This document shows, one piece after another, positions 23,810-33,665 of a DNA stretch of 64,000 nt. Made by a program: the position numbers and the translations under genes. The stretch's first letter is position 1, and each line of letters opens with the position of its first letter. The stretch comes from Campylobacter sp. RM10537 (lineage in GTDB: Bacteria; Campylobacterota; Campylobacteria; Campylobacterales; Campylobacteraceae): the NCBI RefSeq assembly GCF_022369435.1, contig NZ_CP059597.1, forward strand, positions 62,001-126,000. Reading direction: 5' to 3'. A model generated the notes under the pieces. That model saw only the letters and a list, made by a program, of their open reading frames with translations. It was not told the origin of the DNA and did no database searches.

Positions 23810-26245
23810 CTATTCTTTTAAAAATCCATACTCATAAATTTTTGGCTCTATTTTTTTAGCTAGGGTGTTTAAAGATTCGTTGAGTTGGCTAAGTAAAAAT
23901 TTATAGTGTTCATCTTTTGCTTTAGCAGGAGTATTCATCTTGCCTTTTTCATCCCTACCTTGAAAGAATTCTTTGATATCATAAAAAGAAGCATTGACTA
24001 GATAGTTTTTATCTTCGCTGTGCGTGTGATAGTATTTAAAAAGTTCTTTTCCCGCTTTTAAAAGTTCTTTGGCTTGGGGGCTAAATTCTATCTTTGCTAA
24101 CTCATCACCAAATAAAGAATTCTCATCTTTGATTTTGCCATTTATAAATTTATACATAAAATCACTTTCGAAAGCTTCTTTTGTGATGTTTAATTCTTTT
24201 TCGCTAAAAGGGATGAAGTGATTTATCCCTTCTTTTGAGCTTATGCGATTTTGCCCATGAAAAAGCATAAAAGCTAGACAATCACTTTTAAATTCATCAT
24301 CTTTATCGTATAGTTTATTTGGATACAAAAACTGATCTCTATCGTTTATCCAAGTAGCTGCTATAGCGTGACGCACTGAAAAATATATAGCTATATTAAT
24401 TAAATTAGAAATATATATTTTTAAATTTATATCTCCATTTCCAAATGATTTTTTACTAGAACCAAAACATATTCTATTATTGTGCTGAAAATCATTAGCT
24501 TTAGCATTAAAAAAAATAATAACTTTTTTAGAATTTATATTTTTACAAAAACTATCCAACCATTGATTTATAAATAAACTATTCTTATAAGAGAAAAAAT
24601 TTTTCTTACCTAAAAAATTTCCATTTTCATTAAATACATCAAGTTTTATTTTTTTAATTTCTTCTTTTTTGCTTGTATCCCATATCAAAAATCCTATGGG
24701 AAAATTTCCTTTTACATTATCAAAAGTATAAGCAGGTGTTATAAAACCTTTTAAAAACTTAGCCTTAAAACTCTCTCTAAATTTTATAAAATTGGTAGAA
24801 TTGACATATTTTAATTTAGAAAAACTAGCCAGTATGGCACCTTCGATCTCACAATAAATTCTTATAAAAAATTGTGCAAATAACTCTCTACTAGATTTTC
24901 CTAATATATCTTTATATTTATCATATATACTAGAATATTGCACGCCTGTTTTATTAATCCCACCACTAGATAAACCTACCTCTGCATAAGGTGGATTGAT
25001 AAAGATTATTAGTTTTTTGCGCTTGTTTTCATCCTTTAAAATCTCTTGCAAATTTAAAGGTAACTTTGATTTTTTGATAATATTTCCTTTATTGTCGCAC
25101 TCATCAAAAAATTCATCATTTAAAAAGTCAAATTGAAAAACTTGCTTTTCAAATAAATTCGCTCCATTTTTTATACGCTCATGTATTACATCGATATCGG
25201 CTTTATCAAGAGTGGAGCAAAAAATATTTTTTTTATTTGTAAAATTGGCGAGTAAATTTCCAGTTCCACCAGCTAAATCCCATATATAATACTCATCTTC
25301 ATAATCTTCCCCAAAAGTTTTTGATAGATATTCACAAGCCTTATCTACCCAAATTCTAGGAGTAAAAAACGCTCCCTTTCGCTCTCTTATATCTTGATCG
25401 ACAAGCAAATCTCTACGTTTTATAATATAATCCCAAAATTCTTCTCTTGGCGGACGCTCATAAATAGCCCAAAATTCTTTATGGGCTTTTTGATGGTCTT
25501 TAAATCCTGTTTTTTCGGCGATGATAGAGCCTAATTCTGTCTTTTTTTCATTAAATTCATAATAATCTTTTTTCAAAACAGCAAAAAGCTTTTCAACTAT
25601 GCTAACATTATCTTTTGATAATAAATCAGCCAAATAAAAATCAGCGTCGATTATCCCACTTTTTTTAGCCAAATCCCAGTCTATACTGATACTATCTTTT
25701 ACACTTTTGCTCCATTTATAATATATACTTACAAAATTGTTTTTATCGATTTTAAATTTACTTATATTTTCGCTTGTGAGATTTTCTTTGATAAAGGCTT
25801 TTAATTCTTCATCATTTTTTTCATAGTAAAAAATTTGTGCTTCTTCTAAAATAGTGTTAAGTTGCTTTAAAAGTTTTAAAAATTGTTCGCTTTTGTGATT
25901 ACTTGGCGTAACGCTAAAATCTATATCATTTTGATAAAAAACTTCTTGAATTTTTATAAAAGGTAAAAAAGCCATTTTAATGCCATCAAAGGCACAAAGT
26001 AAATTTGGAGTTTGTTCTGTGTAAAATTTATATTTTCCTATGGTGAGTATAAGCTGTATGAAGGATTTTTTTATATCGCTTTCTCCTTTTTTTGCTTCAG
26101 CCCAAAGTAAATTAATCTCGCCTAAATTTTTATGTTTGTAAGTTATGGTAAAATCGATTTTGGAACCAGAATAACTAAATTTTGTAAAATAGGTATCTTT
26201 GATTTTGCTTTTTAAAGGTTCTTCGCTTAAATGGATAAAATTCAT
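23810..26245 (-). CDS. Putative type IIG restriction-modification enzyme (N6-adenine methyltransferase fused to nuclease)
   Basis: The 811-residue protein combines an N-terminal nuclease-like domain with a methyltransferase. A PD-(D/E)xK-type triad is suggested by Asp31 (KIDFTI) and Glu50-Ala-Lys52 (LLWAEAKKG). The methyltransferase has motif I DLAGGTGNLLANF (about residue 325) and motif IV NPPYAEVG (about residue 416), diagnostic of N6-adenine methylation of the Eco57I-like group. The C-terminal 350 residues would hold the target-recognition region. It is shorter than the roughly 1200-residue Campylobacter type IIG enzymes such as CjeI. Good ribosome site (AGAGGGA). No polyG tract is seen, so simple phase variation is not evident. 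It is inserted between the beta-lactamase and mod genes. Confidence 0.8.
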   Translation of the reverse strand: MNFIHLSEEPLKSKIKDTYFTKFSYSGSKIDFTITYKHKNLGEINLLWAEAKKGESDIKKSFIQLILTIGKYKFYTEQTPNLLCAFDGIKMAFLPFIKIQEVFYQNDIDFSVTPSNHKSEQFLKLLKQLNTILEEAQIFYYEKNDEELKAFIKENLTSENISKFKIDKNNFVSIYYKWSKSVKDSISIDWDLAKKSGIIDADFYLADLLSKDNVSIVEKLFAVLKKDYYEFNEKKTELGSIIAEKTGFKDHQKAHKEFWAIYERPPREEFWDYIIKRRDLLVDQDIRERKGAFFTPRIWVDKACEYLSKTFGEDYEDEYYIWDLAGGTGNLLANFTNKKNIFCSTLDKADIDVIHERIKNGANLFEKQVFQFDFLNDEFFDECDNKGNIIKKSKLPLNLQEILKDENKRKKLIIFINPPYAEVGLSSGGINKTGVQYSSIYDKYKDILGKSSRELFAQFFIRIYCEIEGAILASFSKLKYVNSTNFIKFRESFKAKFLKGFITPAYTFDNVKGNFPIGFLIWDTSKKEEIKKIKLDVFNENGNFLGKKNFFSYKNSLFINQWLDSFCKNINSKKVIIFFNAKANDFQHNNRICFGSSKKSFGNGDINLKIYISNLINIAIYFSVRHAIAATWINDRDQFLYPNKLYDKDDEFKSDCLAFMLFHGQNRISSKEGINHFIPFSEKELNITKEAFESDFMYKFINGKIKDENSLFGDELAKIEFSPQAKELLKAGKELFKYYHTHSEDKNYLVNASFYDIKEFFQGRDEKGKMNTPAKAKDEHYKFLLSQLNESLNTLAKKIEPKIYEYGFLKE

Positions 26246-26297
26246 TGTTTTTCCCTCTAAAATATTTATGAAATTATATTAACAATACTTAAAAAAA

Positions 26298-27167
26298 TTA
26301 TTTAATTTTCCCTACAATGATAGGATTAAAAGCTTTTATGGAAAGTAAAAGCGTATCGCCGATTTTTACATCTTGATAATCTTTTAAAAACTCTTCTTCG
26401 CTAAGTGTGATTTTAACGATATCTTGATTTAAAAGTAGGGTAAAAATGATCAAAATATCGCTTTTTTTAACTTCAAGCAAGGTTGCATTTAAGCGTAATT
26501 TAGCACTTAAATTTGCTTGTGTAAAAAATTCATTTTTGATTAAATTTTTAATGATTTTGCCATTTTGAATTTCTATGATTTTATGGCTTAGTTTGTAAAT
26601 TTCAGCTATATCATGGCTTACGAGTAAGGTTGTGATTTTAAAATGATGTAAAATTTTTGCAAGTTCATCTTGTAAATTCATACGCATTTTAAAATCTAAA
26701 GCGCTTAAAGGTTCATCTAAAAGTAAAATTTTAGGTTCTCTTATTAAGGCTCTTGCTAAAGCGACTCTTTGAGCTTGTCCGCCTGAAAGTTCTTTAGGAT
26801 ACGCTTTGGCTAATTCTTTTAAATTCATAAGTTCTAAAAATTCATTGATTTTTGTTTCGTTTTTGTTTGCATAACTTAAATTTTCTTTGACATTCATATT
26901 AGGAAATAAGGCATAATCTTGAAACATAAAGCCTATTTTTCTTTTTTGTATGCTTAAATTGATATTTTTCTTACTATCAAACCAAATTTCATTATCTACT
27001 TCTAAGTACCCGCAATTTGGTTTGATTAGTCCTGCTATGATTTTAAGCAAGGTTGTCTTTCCAGCTCCACTTTCTCCAAAAATAGCTGTGATTTCTCCTT
27101 GATTGATTTGGGTTTTAAATTCAAATTCTTTAGAATTGATTTGATGTTTTAGATCAAGCTTTAGCAT
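26298..27167 (-). CDS. modC: Molybdate ABC transporter, ATP-binding protein
   Basis: ModC powers high-affinity molybdate (or tungstate) uptake. The 289-residue protein has Walker A GESGAGKTTLLK, Q-loop FMFQDYALFPNMNV, signature LSGGQAQRVALARALI, Walker B ILLLDEPLSALDFKMR and the switch His in LLVSHD. A short TOBE-like tail ends it. It is shorter than E. coli ModC (about 350 residues), with only a partial molybdate-binding tail; a separate TOBE gene lies in the operon. Order on the minus strand is modA-TOBE-modB-modC, as Cj0303c-Cj0300c (recalled). Confidence 0.94.
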   Translation of the reverse strand: MLKLDLKHQINSKEFEFKTQINQGEITAIFGESGAGKTTLLKIIAGLIKPNCGYLEVDNEIWFDSKKNINLSIQKRKIGFMFQDYALFPNMNVKENLSYANKNETKINEFLELMNLKELAKAYPKELSGGQAQRVALARALIREPKILLLDEPLSALDFKMRMNLQDELAKILHHFKITTLLVSHDIAEIYKLSHKIIEIQNGKIIKNLIKNEFFTQANLSAKLRLNATLLEVKKSDILIIFTLLLNQDIVKITLSEEEFLKDYQDVKIGDTLLLSIKAFNPIIVGKIK

Positions 27168-27175
27168 TAAAATTC

Positions 27176-27847
27176 CTAAAAATTTAACTTTTTATTGACA
27201 AAATATAAACTTAAGAGTATGGCAAAAGAAAGAATGAAAAGCGTAAAAGCGTATTGATGTGCTAGGGTATAATTTAAGGTTTCAAGTTCATCATAAATTG
27301 CAATACTAGCGACTAAAGTTTCTCCTTGTTTGTGTCCACCTATCATCATTACAACTCCAAATTCTCCCATAGTGTGAGCAAAACTCATTGCACAAGCTGA
27401 AAAGATACCTGCTTTACAATTGGGCAAAATGACTCTAAAAAGAGTAGTTATTTTGCTTTTGCCTAAAGTATAAGAGGCGTATAAGAGATTTTGATTGATT
27501 GATGAAAAAGCACTTTGTAAAGGATTTATCATAAAGGGTAGAGAAAAAATGATAGAAGCAAAAACGAGTCCTTCAAAAGTAAAAACTAAGGAAAGATGAA
27601 AATATTTTTGCAAAAATTCTCCTAAAAAAGTATTGGTTGAAAAAGCAATCAAAAGATAAAAACCTAAAACACTAGGAGGTAAAACCAAAGGCAAATTGAT
27701 ACAAGTTTGCAATAAAGCTTTAAAAGGAAAGCGAGTAAAGCTTAAAATATAAGCTAAAAAAACACCTATAAAAAAAAGTATAAAAGTGGTAATAAAAGCT
27801 AGTTTAAGAGTTAAAAAAAGTGTTTGCAAAAAAGCAGGATCAAGCAT
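27176..27847 (-). CDS. modB: Molybdate ABC transporter permease
   Basis: The 223-residue inner-membrane permease has about five or six transmembrane segments and the EAA-type loop ASYTLGKSKITTLFRVILPN that contacts ModC. The segment LPLVLPPSVLGFYLLIAFS is typical of ModB. It overlaps the TOBE-domain gene by 8 bases and precedes modC by 8 bases, so the four genes are translationally linked. Confidence 0.94.
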   Translation of the reverse strand: MLDPAFLQTLFLTLKLAFITTFILFFIGVFLAYILSFTRFPFKALLQTCINLPLVLPPSVLGFYLLIAFSTNTFLGEFLQKYFHLSLVFTFEGLVFASIIFSLPFMINPLQSAFSSINQNLLYASYTLGKSKITTLFRVILPNCKAGIFSACAMSFAHTMGEFGVVMMIGGHKQGETLVASIAIYDELETLNYTLAHQYAFTLFILSFAILLSLYFVNKKLNF

Positions 27848-28235
27848 AATTGGTCCTTAAAATAATATCATTTGATTTAATAAAACAAAGCCATTCTTGT
27901 TCGAGAGAAAGTTTTAATTCTAAAGCTTTTTCCTTGGTGATCAAGCTAGAAATTTTTTGATCGTGGAATTTGAAAAATACATGATACAAAAGCTTTCCTT
28001 CTTTGATTTTTGAAATTTTTGCTTTAAAAGAATTTTCTACACTTAAACTAGAATTTAAGGTAGCAAAGCAAAGCTCATGTTCTTTAAAAAGCATCTGAAT
28101 TTCTTGATCTAATTTAAGTTCTTTAAAGGGGCTAAGCATTAAAACTTGAAAAATTTCATCTTCGCAATTTATTTTTACAAGTATCAAATCATCTTGATAG
28201 ATGAGATCACAAACCTTACCTTTTAAGGTATTCAT
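27840..28235 (-). CDS. TOBE/Mop-domain molybdate-binding protein
   Basis: The 131-residue protein appears to consist of two Mop/TOBE-type beta-barrel units (TLKGKVCDLIYQDDLILVKI and ENSFKAKISKIKEGKLLYHV). It has no helix-turn-helix, so it is not a full ModE regulator. It may store or sense molybdate, or complete the shortened ModC tail. It is sandwiched between modA (4-base overlap) and modB (8-base overlap). Counterpart of Cj0302c (recalled). Function is inferred from fold pattern and operon. Confidence 0.7.
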   Translation of the reverse strand: MNTLKGKVCDLIYQDDLILVKINCEDEIFQVLMLSPFKELKLDQEIQMLFKEHELCFATLNSSLSVENSFKAKISKIKEGKLLYHVFFKFHDQKISSLITKEKALELKLSLEQEWLCFIKSNDIILRTNYA

Positions 28236-28969
28236 GGAGTATCAAATCCATATTTTTTAAAAATTTCCCTTGCTTTAGCTGAACTAATAAAATCACTAAA
28301 TTCAAAGGCTAGTTTTTTATTTTTGGCGTATTTTGTGATTACAAAACTTTGTTTTAATGGAGTGAAATATTTTGGATCGATAATACTTGCTTTACCTTTA
28401 GGATGGTTGATAGGAGAAACTAAAGAATAAGCTACAATACCAAGTTCAGATGCTTTAGAATCAACATATAAAACTGGCTGAGCAATGTTATCTCCTAGGA
28501 TAATTTTATTTTTTAAACTTTCACCTAGATCAAGTTTTTCTAAAATTTCTTTAGCAGCAACTCCATAAGGAGCGATTTTTGGATTTGCTATGCTTAGATG
28601 ATTGATTTTTGTTAAATTTTTTTTAAGATTTTCAAGATGGATTAAATTTGGGTCTAAGCTATATAAGGCTAAAACACCCAAAGCATAAATTTTTGGTTTT
28701 TCTAAAGCGTTTTGATCTTGAAAAATTGCCTCAGCGTATTTAGCATCAGCTGAAAAAAATAAATCAAATTTTCGCCCTTGCTTTAAAAGTTGGTAATATT
28801 TGCCAGAAGCGCCAAAAATCATTTCTATGGTATCATTTGGGTGAGTTTTTAAAAATTCATCTTTAATTGCACTCATAGCCTTTGAGGCTGAAGAAGCAAC
28901 AAAAATACTAAGATTTTCTGCTTTAAGGCATAAAAATAAAAACATACAAAAAAATAATATTTTTTTCAT
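28232..28969 (-). CDS. modA: Molybdate-binding periplasmic protein
   Basis: ModA captures molybdate in the periplasm. The 245-residue product has a signal peptide (cleavage near CLKA, residue 17). It carries the oxyanion-binding motifs LSIFVASSASKAMSAI, FGASGKYYQLLKQG, LFFSADAKYA and NPKIAPYGVAAKEIL. It is the first gene of the mod operon. Molybdate uptake supports the molybdoenzymes used for respiration in Campylobacter (formate dehydrogenase, nitrate and TMAO/DMSO reductases). Confidence 0.94.
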   Translation of the reverse strand: MKKILFFCMFLFLCLKAENLSIFVASSASKAMSAIKDEFLKTHPNDTIEMIFGASGKYYQLLKQGRKFDLFFSADAKYAEAIFQDQNALEKPKIYALGVLALYSLDPNLIHLENLKKNLTKINHLSIANPKIAPYGVAAKEILEKLDLGESLKNKIILGDNIAQPVLYVDSKASELGIVAYSLVSPINHPKGKASIIDPKYFTPLKQSFVITKYAKNKKLAFEFSDFISSAKAREIFKKYGFDTP

Positions 28970-29017
28970 GAGTAATCGTTCCTATCGAAATTTGCTAGGA
29001 TTATAACAAAATAATTT

Positions 29018-29695
29018 TTATACTTTTTTTACATAAATAAAAATAGGATGATAGGTGAGTTTGTTTTGAAATTTTTTTTCATAGTCTTTTAAAAAAGTTT
29101 TCGTTAAGGTATGATGGCCTAAAGAATTTACCCCACTTAGTTTTAAATGCCTAAAAACTTCTAAAGGACTTTCAAATTCTAAAGTGATAAAATCTTCTTC
29201 TATAAGGATTTCAAAAAAATACTCTTGTAAGATTTTTTTTATTTCAAAAAGAGAAAGATATTTCAAAGAAAAGCCTGTGCTTTTTGTGATTTGTTCTAAA
29301 TTTTTTTCGCCAAAAGTGGATAAAAGCAAAATACCTTTTGTATCAAGCATATTTGCAAGAGTGGGAAGTATTTTTTTAAAATTAAGCCATTGTAAAGTTG
29401 CATTTGAGGCGATAAGATCGAATTTTTGAGTGCTTAAAGGATGCTGAGCTATATCATTCATATCAAAAATTTCTACTTTATCTTGAGATTTATAATCTAA
29501 AATATCATTTAAAATGTATTTTTTAAAGATGATTTTCTTTTTTAATTTTCGTGTGAATTCTCCTTGTGCACAACCAAATTCAAAGACTTGATCAAAAAAT
29601 TTATTTGCAGGGATTTTTTCGCAAAGTCTATCTCCCATCCAATTTTGCACTTTTGCAGCTTTTTCATAGCTTGATTTGGCTTTTAAAAAATTCAA
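29018..29695 (-). CDS. bioC: Malonyl-ACP O-methyltransferase BioC
   Basis: BioC methylates malonyl-ACP so that the fatty acid system can build the pimeloyl chain of biotin. The 225-residue protein is an SAM-dependent class I methyltransferase. It starts NFLKAKSSYEKAAKVQNWMG (the typical BioC N-terminus), with motif I VFEFGCAQGEFTRKL and FDLIASNATLQWL. It overlaps the BioG gene by 4 bases in the series bioF-bioG-bioC on the minus strand. Counterpart of Cj0304c (recalled). Confidence 0.88.
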   Translation of the reverse strand: MNFLKAKSSYEKAAKVQNWMGDRLCEKIPANKFFDQVFEFGCAQGEFTRKLKKKIIFKKYILNDILDYKSQDKVEIFDMNDIAQHPLSTQKFDLIASNATLQWLNFKKILPTLANMLDTKGILLLSTFGEKNLEQITKSTGFSLKYLSLFEIKKILQEYFFEILIEEDFITLEFESPLEVFRHLKLSGVNSLGHHTLTKTFLKDYEKKFQNKLTYHPIFIYVKKV

Positions 29696-30303
29696 AACTC
29701 ATCCCAAGAATGAAAGTGAAAAAAAGCAAAATGAGGTTCATTTAAAAAAATTAAATTTTCAAAGCTTTTTTTTAAAGCATTTTGTGGAAAAATTTCATCT
29801 TGATTACTTGAGTAAATTTTATCCCAAGTTAAATAATCTTTTTGTTCTTTTAAAGCAAAATTAAAAAGCATATTAAGTTCATTTTTTAAAGTATTTTCAT
29901 CTTTAAAGATAAAATTTTTAGTTTTTTCTTTATGATTTTTAAATAAAGAGTTTTTAAAATTTTCTAAATTAAATTTTTTTATAGTTTTACTAAAAAGTGT
30001 AGGATGGATACCTTTTTCTTTATCTATGCCTAAGTTGGTTCCATTGATGGCAATTTTTTGATCAAAATCATATTCTTTTAAAAGATAATTAGCAAGACAA
30101 ACTCCCATAGAAAAAGCTATTAATTTAATTTTTGAAAAAGCTTTAAAATCGAATTTAAAATCTAAATTTTCAAAATCATAAAACAATACAACATTTTTTT
30201 CACTTTTTAAGTGTGAAAAATGGCTCGGATGACTTGCAAAACCTCCAAAAACAATAATAAGTTCATCGCAATTTAGATTTTTATATAAAAAAGTATTTTT
30301 CAT
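29692..30303 (-). CDS. bioG: Pimeloyl-ACP methyl ester esterase BioG
   Basis: BioG removes the methyl group from pimeloyl-ACP methyl ester, ending chain elongation for biotin. The 203-residue alpha/beta-hydrolase (DUF452) has the oxyanion region IVFGGFASHPSHF, the nucleophile serine in LIAFSMGVCLANYL and a C-terminal histidine in NEPHFAFFHFHSW. It lies between bioF (4-base overlap) and bioC (4-base overlap), so all three are co-translated. Counterpart of Cj0305c (recalled). BioG replaces BioH in Campylobacter and Haemophilus. Confidence 0.88.
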   Translation of the reverse strand: MKNTFLYKNLNCDELIIVFGGFASHPSHFSHLKSEKNVVLFYDFENLDFKFDFKAFSKIKLIAFSMGVCLANYLLKEYDFDQKIAINGTNLGIDKEKGIHPTLFSKTIKKFNLENFKNSLFKNHKEKTKNFIFKDENTLKNELNMLFNFALKEQKDYLTWDKIYSSNQDEIFPQNALKKSFENLIFLNEPHFAFFHFHSWDEF

Positions 30304-31442
30304 AATAACTCCAAAATTTGCTCAAGATCATTTTGATCAAGTCCTGCGTGTAAAGAAAAGCGAATTCTGGCTGTATTTTTGGGCACAGTAGGTTCTTTGA
30401 TTGCTGGAGCAAAGATACCACCTTTTTCTAAAATTTGAGCTATCGCTAAAGCTTTTTTATTATCTCCTAAAATCAAGGAAATAATATAAGAATCCCCTAA
30501 AATTTGCAGATTTTTTTCTTGGAGTTTATCTTTTAAAAATTGACTTAGATGATATAAATTTTCTCTTTTATTTTGAAATTTTGCCATATTTTTAAAAATA
30601 AAAAGTGTAAAAGCAACATTGATAGGAGGTAAAGCTGTAGAATAGATAAAAGCACGTGCTTTATTGATGAAAAAATCTTTATATTTTTTAGCACAAATCA
30701 TACAAGCACCCATTGAAGCAACAGCTTTTCCAAAGGTAAAAACTAAAAAATCAATTTCGTTTTCTAAACCAAGGGATTTTGCAAATCCTAAACCCTTTTT
30801 ATCAAAACATCCAACACTATGAGCTTCATCAATATAAAGTTTTATTTTTGGATAATTTTTTTTAAGTTCAACAAGAGCTTTTAAATCGCTAAAATCTCCA
30901 TCCATGCTAAATAAAGCTTCGCTAAGTATGATGATATTTTCATATTTCTCATAATGTTTTTGGATCAAAGATACTAAATGATCTAAATCATTGTGTTTAT
31001 AACGGAAAAAATCAGCCCCATTAAGTCTTAATCCATCAATCATACTCGCATGGATCAATTTATCAGCCAAAAAAAGAGTTTTATTTAAGCTTGAAAGTGC
31101 GGCTATGCAGGATAAATTTAAATGATACCCGCTGTTAAAATGAAGTATTTCTTTATCTTTAAAATCGGCTTTTAAATAATCTTCTAATTCTTCATAAATT
31201 CCAAAATTTCCACTTAAGCTTCTTGAGCTTGAGCTTGAAAAATAGTTATATTCTTTTTTTAAATTGCTTAAAAATTCTTCTTTTAATTCTTCATCATAAG
31301 AGAGTGCTAAGTAATCATTTGAAGCTAAATTTAAAAGTTTTTTACTTTCTTTGTAAACAAATTTTCCCTCATGACGTAGATGAGGTAGAGTTCTAAAATT
31401 GTGATCATTTTTTAAATCTTGTAAGATTTTATCAACGGACAT
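30300..31442 (-). CDS. bioF: 8-amino-7-oxononanoate synthase
   Basis: BioF is the PLP enzyme that condenses pimeloyl-ACP with alanine. The 380-residue product begins with a short N-terminal arm and NLASNDYLALSYDEEL. It shows HFNSGYHLNLSCIAALSS, the aspartate motif YIDEAHSVGCFDKKGLGF and the PLP-binding lysine in VFTFGKAVASMGACM. It starts the bioF-bioG-bioC run and is divergent from bioA (69-base gap), which allows common control. Confidence 0.94.
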   Translation of the reverse strand: MSVDKILQDLKNDHNFRTLPHLRHEGKFVYKESKKLLNLASNDYLALSYDEELKEEFLSNLKKEYNYFSSSSSRSLSGNFGIYEELEDYLKADFKDKEILHFNSGYHLNLSCIAALSSLNKTLFLADKLIHASMIDGLRLNGADFFRYKHNDLDHLVSLIQKHYEKYENIIILSEALFSMDGDFSDLKALVELKKNYPKIKLYIDEAHSVGCFDKKGLGFAKSLGLENEIDFLVFTFGKAVASMGACMICAKKYKDFFINKARAFIYSTALPPINVAFTLFIFKNMAKFQNKRENLYHLSQFLKDKLQEKNLQILGDSYIISLILGDNKKALAIAQILEKGGIFAPAIKEPTVPKNTARIRFSLHAGLDQNDLEQILELL

Positions 31443-31511
31443 TTTTTTCCTAAAAATTTAGAATTTTAAAGTATTATTTTGCCACATTATTTTTAAAAAA
31501 GAAGTTAGATT

Positions 31512-32795
31512 ATGGATAATGAATTTTTAAAACAGCTTGATTTAAAACATATTTGGCACCCTTGTACTCAAATGAAAGATCATGAAAATGTGCCTTTAAT
31601 CCCTATAAAAAAAGCTAAGGGAGTTTGGCTTTATGATTTTAATGATAAAAGATATTTAGATTGTATCAGTTCTTGGTGGGTGAATCTTTTTGGGCATTGT
31701 AATGAAAAAATCGCAAATGCCATTAAAAAGCAAGTTGATGAGCTTGAGCATGTGATTTTAGCCGGTTTTACGCATGAGCCTATTATAAAGCTTTCAACTA
31801 AGCTTTGTGAAAAAGTTGGGAGAGATTTTAATAAATGTTTTTATGCGGATAATGGATCAAGTGCTGTAGAAATAGCACTTAAAATGAGTTTTCATTATCA
31901 TTTAAATCAGGGTTTTAAAAAAAATAAATTTTTATCTCTAAGCAATTCTTATCATGGTGAAACTTTAGGAGCATTAAGCGTAGGAGATGTTGCGCTTTAT
32001 AAAAATACTTATAATCCTTTGCTTTTAAAATGCCTTAATACTCCAGTTCCAAAAAGTAAAAATTATGAAGAAGAGCTTTTTATTTTAAAAGAGATTTTAG
32101 AAAAGCATTCTAATGAAATTTGCGCTTTTATCTTAGAACCTTTAGTGCAGTGTGCTGGAAATATGCATATGTATGAGGCAGGATTTATTGATGAAGCCAT
32201 AAAACTTTGTCATGAATTTAATGTGCAAGTTATCTTTGATGAAATTGCTGTAGGTTTTGGACGCACAGGGACACTTTTTGCTTTACACCAATGCAAACAA
32301 ACTCCAGATTTTATTTGTCTTTCAAAGGGAATTACTGGCGGATTTATGCCTCTTTCTGTAGTGCTTACTAAGGACGAAATTTATCAAGCTTTTTATGCGC
32401 CCTATAAAGAGTATAAAGCTTTTTTGCATTCTCATAGTTATACAGGAAATACTTTAGCTTGTGCTGCTGCTAATGCGGTTTTAGATATATTTGAAAATGA
32501 AAATATTTTAGAAAAAAATAAAATTTTAAGCACCTTTATCGAGCAAGAATTTTCAAGACTTAAAAAATTTGATTTTCTTGGTAATTTTAGAATTTGCGGG
32601 ATGATTAGTGCTTTTGATATTTTAAATGCAAAGTATGAAAGAGCTGGGCTTGAGGTTTTTAAAAGAGCTTTAAAAAAAGATTTGCTTTTAAGGCCGCTTG
32701 GAAATACGATTTATTTTATGCCTCCTTATGTGATTACAAAGGAGCAAATTTCTTATGTAGTGGATAGTTTAGAGCAAATTTTTAATGATTTTTGA
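31512..32795 (+). CDS. bioA: Adenosylmethionine-8-amino-7-oxononanoate transaminase
   Basis: BioA makes 7,8-diaminononanoate using S-adenosylmethionine as amino donor. The 427-residue class III aminotransferase has [13 protein letters not shown] at the start, [36 protein letters not shown] and the PLP lysine in [15 protein letters not shown]. It is divergent from bioF and its 3' end overlaps the convergent bioD by 27 bases. Confidence 0.95.
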   Translation: MDNEFLKQLDLKHIWHPCTQMKDHENVPLIPIKKAKGVWLYDFNDKRYLDCISSWWVNLFGHCNEKIANAIKKQVDELEHVILAGFTHEPIIKLSTKLCEKVGRDFNKCFYADNGSSAVEIALKMSFHYHLNQGFKKNKFLSLSNSYHGETLGALSVGDVALYKNTYNPLLLKCLNTPVPKSKNYEEELFILKEILEKHSNEICAFILEPLVQCAGNMHMYEAGFIDEAIKLCHEFNVQVIFDEIAVGFGRTGTLFALHQCKQTPDFICLSKGITGGFMPLSVVLTKDEIYQAFYAPYKEYKAFLHSHSYTGNTLACAAANAVLDIFENENILEKNKILSTFIEQEFSRLKKFDFLGNFRICGMISAFDILNAKYERAGLEVFKRALKKDLLLRPLGNTIYFMPPYVITKEQISYVVDSLEQIFNDF

Positions 32796-33341
32796 AAGTT
32801 TTTCGCAAACTCTATCATTAAAATCTATGATAGGAATTTGTGTGTATTTGCTGATAAAATCCTTACTAAAATGATCCTCACTTTTTAAAACTAAAGCAAG
32901 GATAGGTATATCTTTTTGTTTTAAAGCTTCTATACTTAAAAGAGTATGATTGATGCTTCCTAGATAATCTTTTGCAACTAAAATAGTAGGGCGTTTAAAT
33001 TTTTGCATAAAATCAATCATGGTTTTTTCATCATCAATAGGTGAAAAAAGACCACCTGCAAGCTCTATAATGAGTTTATCACTTTGAGGCAAAGCAATAT
33101 CAAAAGCTTTATAATTTAATCCTTCTAAAGTTCTTGCCTTATGGGGTGATACAGGAGTTTGTAAAAATATACCTTCTTTAAAAATTTTAGTTTTTGGGCT
33201 AAATTGAGCTATGATATCACTATCTTTTGGAGTGCCTGCTTGAATGAGTTTAAAATAATCAAAATCCAATTCTTTGCAAATTCTAGCGCTTAAATATGTT
33301 TTTCCAACATCAGTATGAATACCGCTGATATAAATTTGCAT
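32769..33341 (-). CDS. bioD: Dethiobiotin synthetase
   Basis: BioD closes the ureido ring of dethiobiotin with CO2 and ATP. The 190-residue protein has the P-loop [17 protein letters not shown], the substrate lysine region [21 protein letters not shown] and [16 protein letters not shown]. The usual GTDTGVGKT reads GIHTDVGKT here, a mild variation. With bioA, bioF, bioG and bioC the late pathway is complete in this window except for bioB, which lies elsewhere. Confidence 0.92.
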   Translation of the reverse strand: MQIYISGIHTDVGKTYLSARICKELDFDYFKLIQAGTPKDSDIIAQFSPKTKIFKEGIFLQTPVSPHKARTLEGLNYKAFDIALPQSDKLIIELAGGLFSPIDDEKTMIDFMQKFKRPTILVAKDYLGSINHTLLSIEALKQKDIPILALVLKSEDHFSKDFISKYTQIPIIDFNDRVCEKLSKIIKNLL

Positions 33342-33350
33342 TTTAATCCT

Positions 33351-33665
33351 TTAAGAAAGTAATTTTAAAGCTATAGTAGAAACTAAAATCACTAAAATAA
33401 AAAAGAGCTTTAAGAAATTTTTACTCTCTTTAAATAAAACCACACCCACTACAACGCTACCCACAGCACCAATACCCGTCCAAATAGCATAAGCAATACT
33501 CATTGCAATGCTTTGCATACTCAAACTCAAACTCATAAAAGAACACATAAAACACACTATAAGAGCTAAAAGATATTTTTTTGCGTGTGTATTTACGTAT
33601 TTTTTCATGATGATAACACCTATAATTTCACAAATTCCAGCAATGATTAAAAATACCCAAGCCAT
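33351..33665 (-). CDS. SMR-family efflux protein, second member of a pair
   Basis: The 104-residue protein has four transmembrane helices and the small-multidrug-resistance pattern: the membrane-embedded glutamate in IIAGICEIIGVIIMKKY (residue 14) and AIWTGIGAVGSVVVGVVLF in helix 3. It abuts the upstream SMR gene (shared base 33665), as Cj0309c with Cj0310c (recalled). Paired SMR genes often form heterodimers with opposite topologies. The substrate could be quaternary cations or, as for the Gdx subtype, guanidinium; the sequence alone does not settle it. Confidence 0.85.
   Translation of the reverse strand: MAWVFLIIAGICEIIGVIIMKKYVNTHAKKYLLALIVCFMCSFMSLSLSMQSIAMSIAYAIWTGIGAVGSVVVGVVLFKESKNFLKLFFILVILVSTIALKLLS

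Noticed and set aside
32769..32795. 27-base overlap of bioA and bioD 3' ends as an unusual regulatory feature
   Set aside because: Short convergent overlaps are common in this compact genome and both reading frames are normal.
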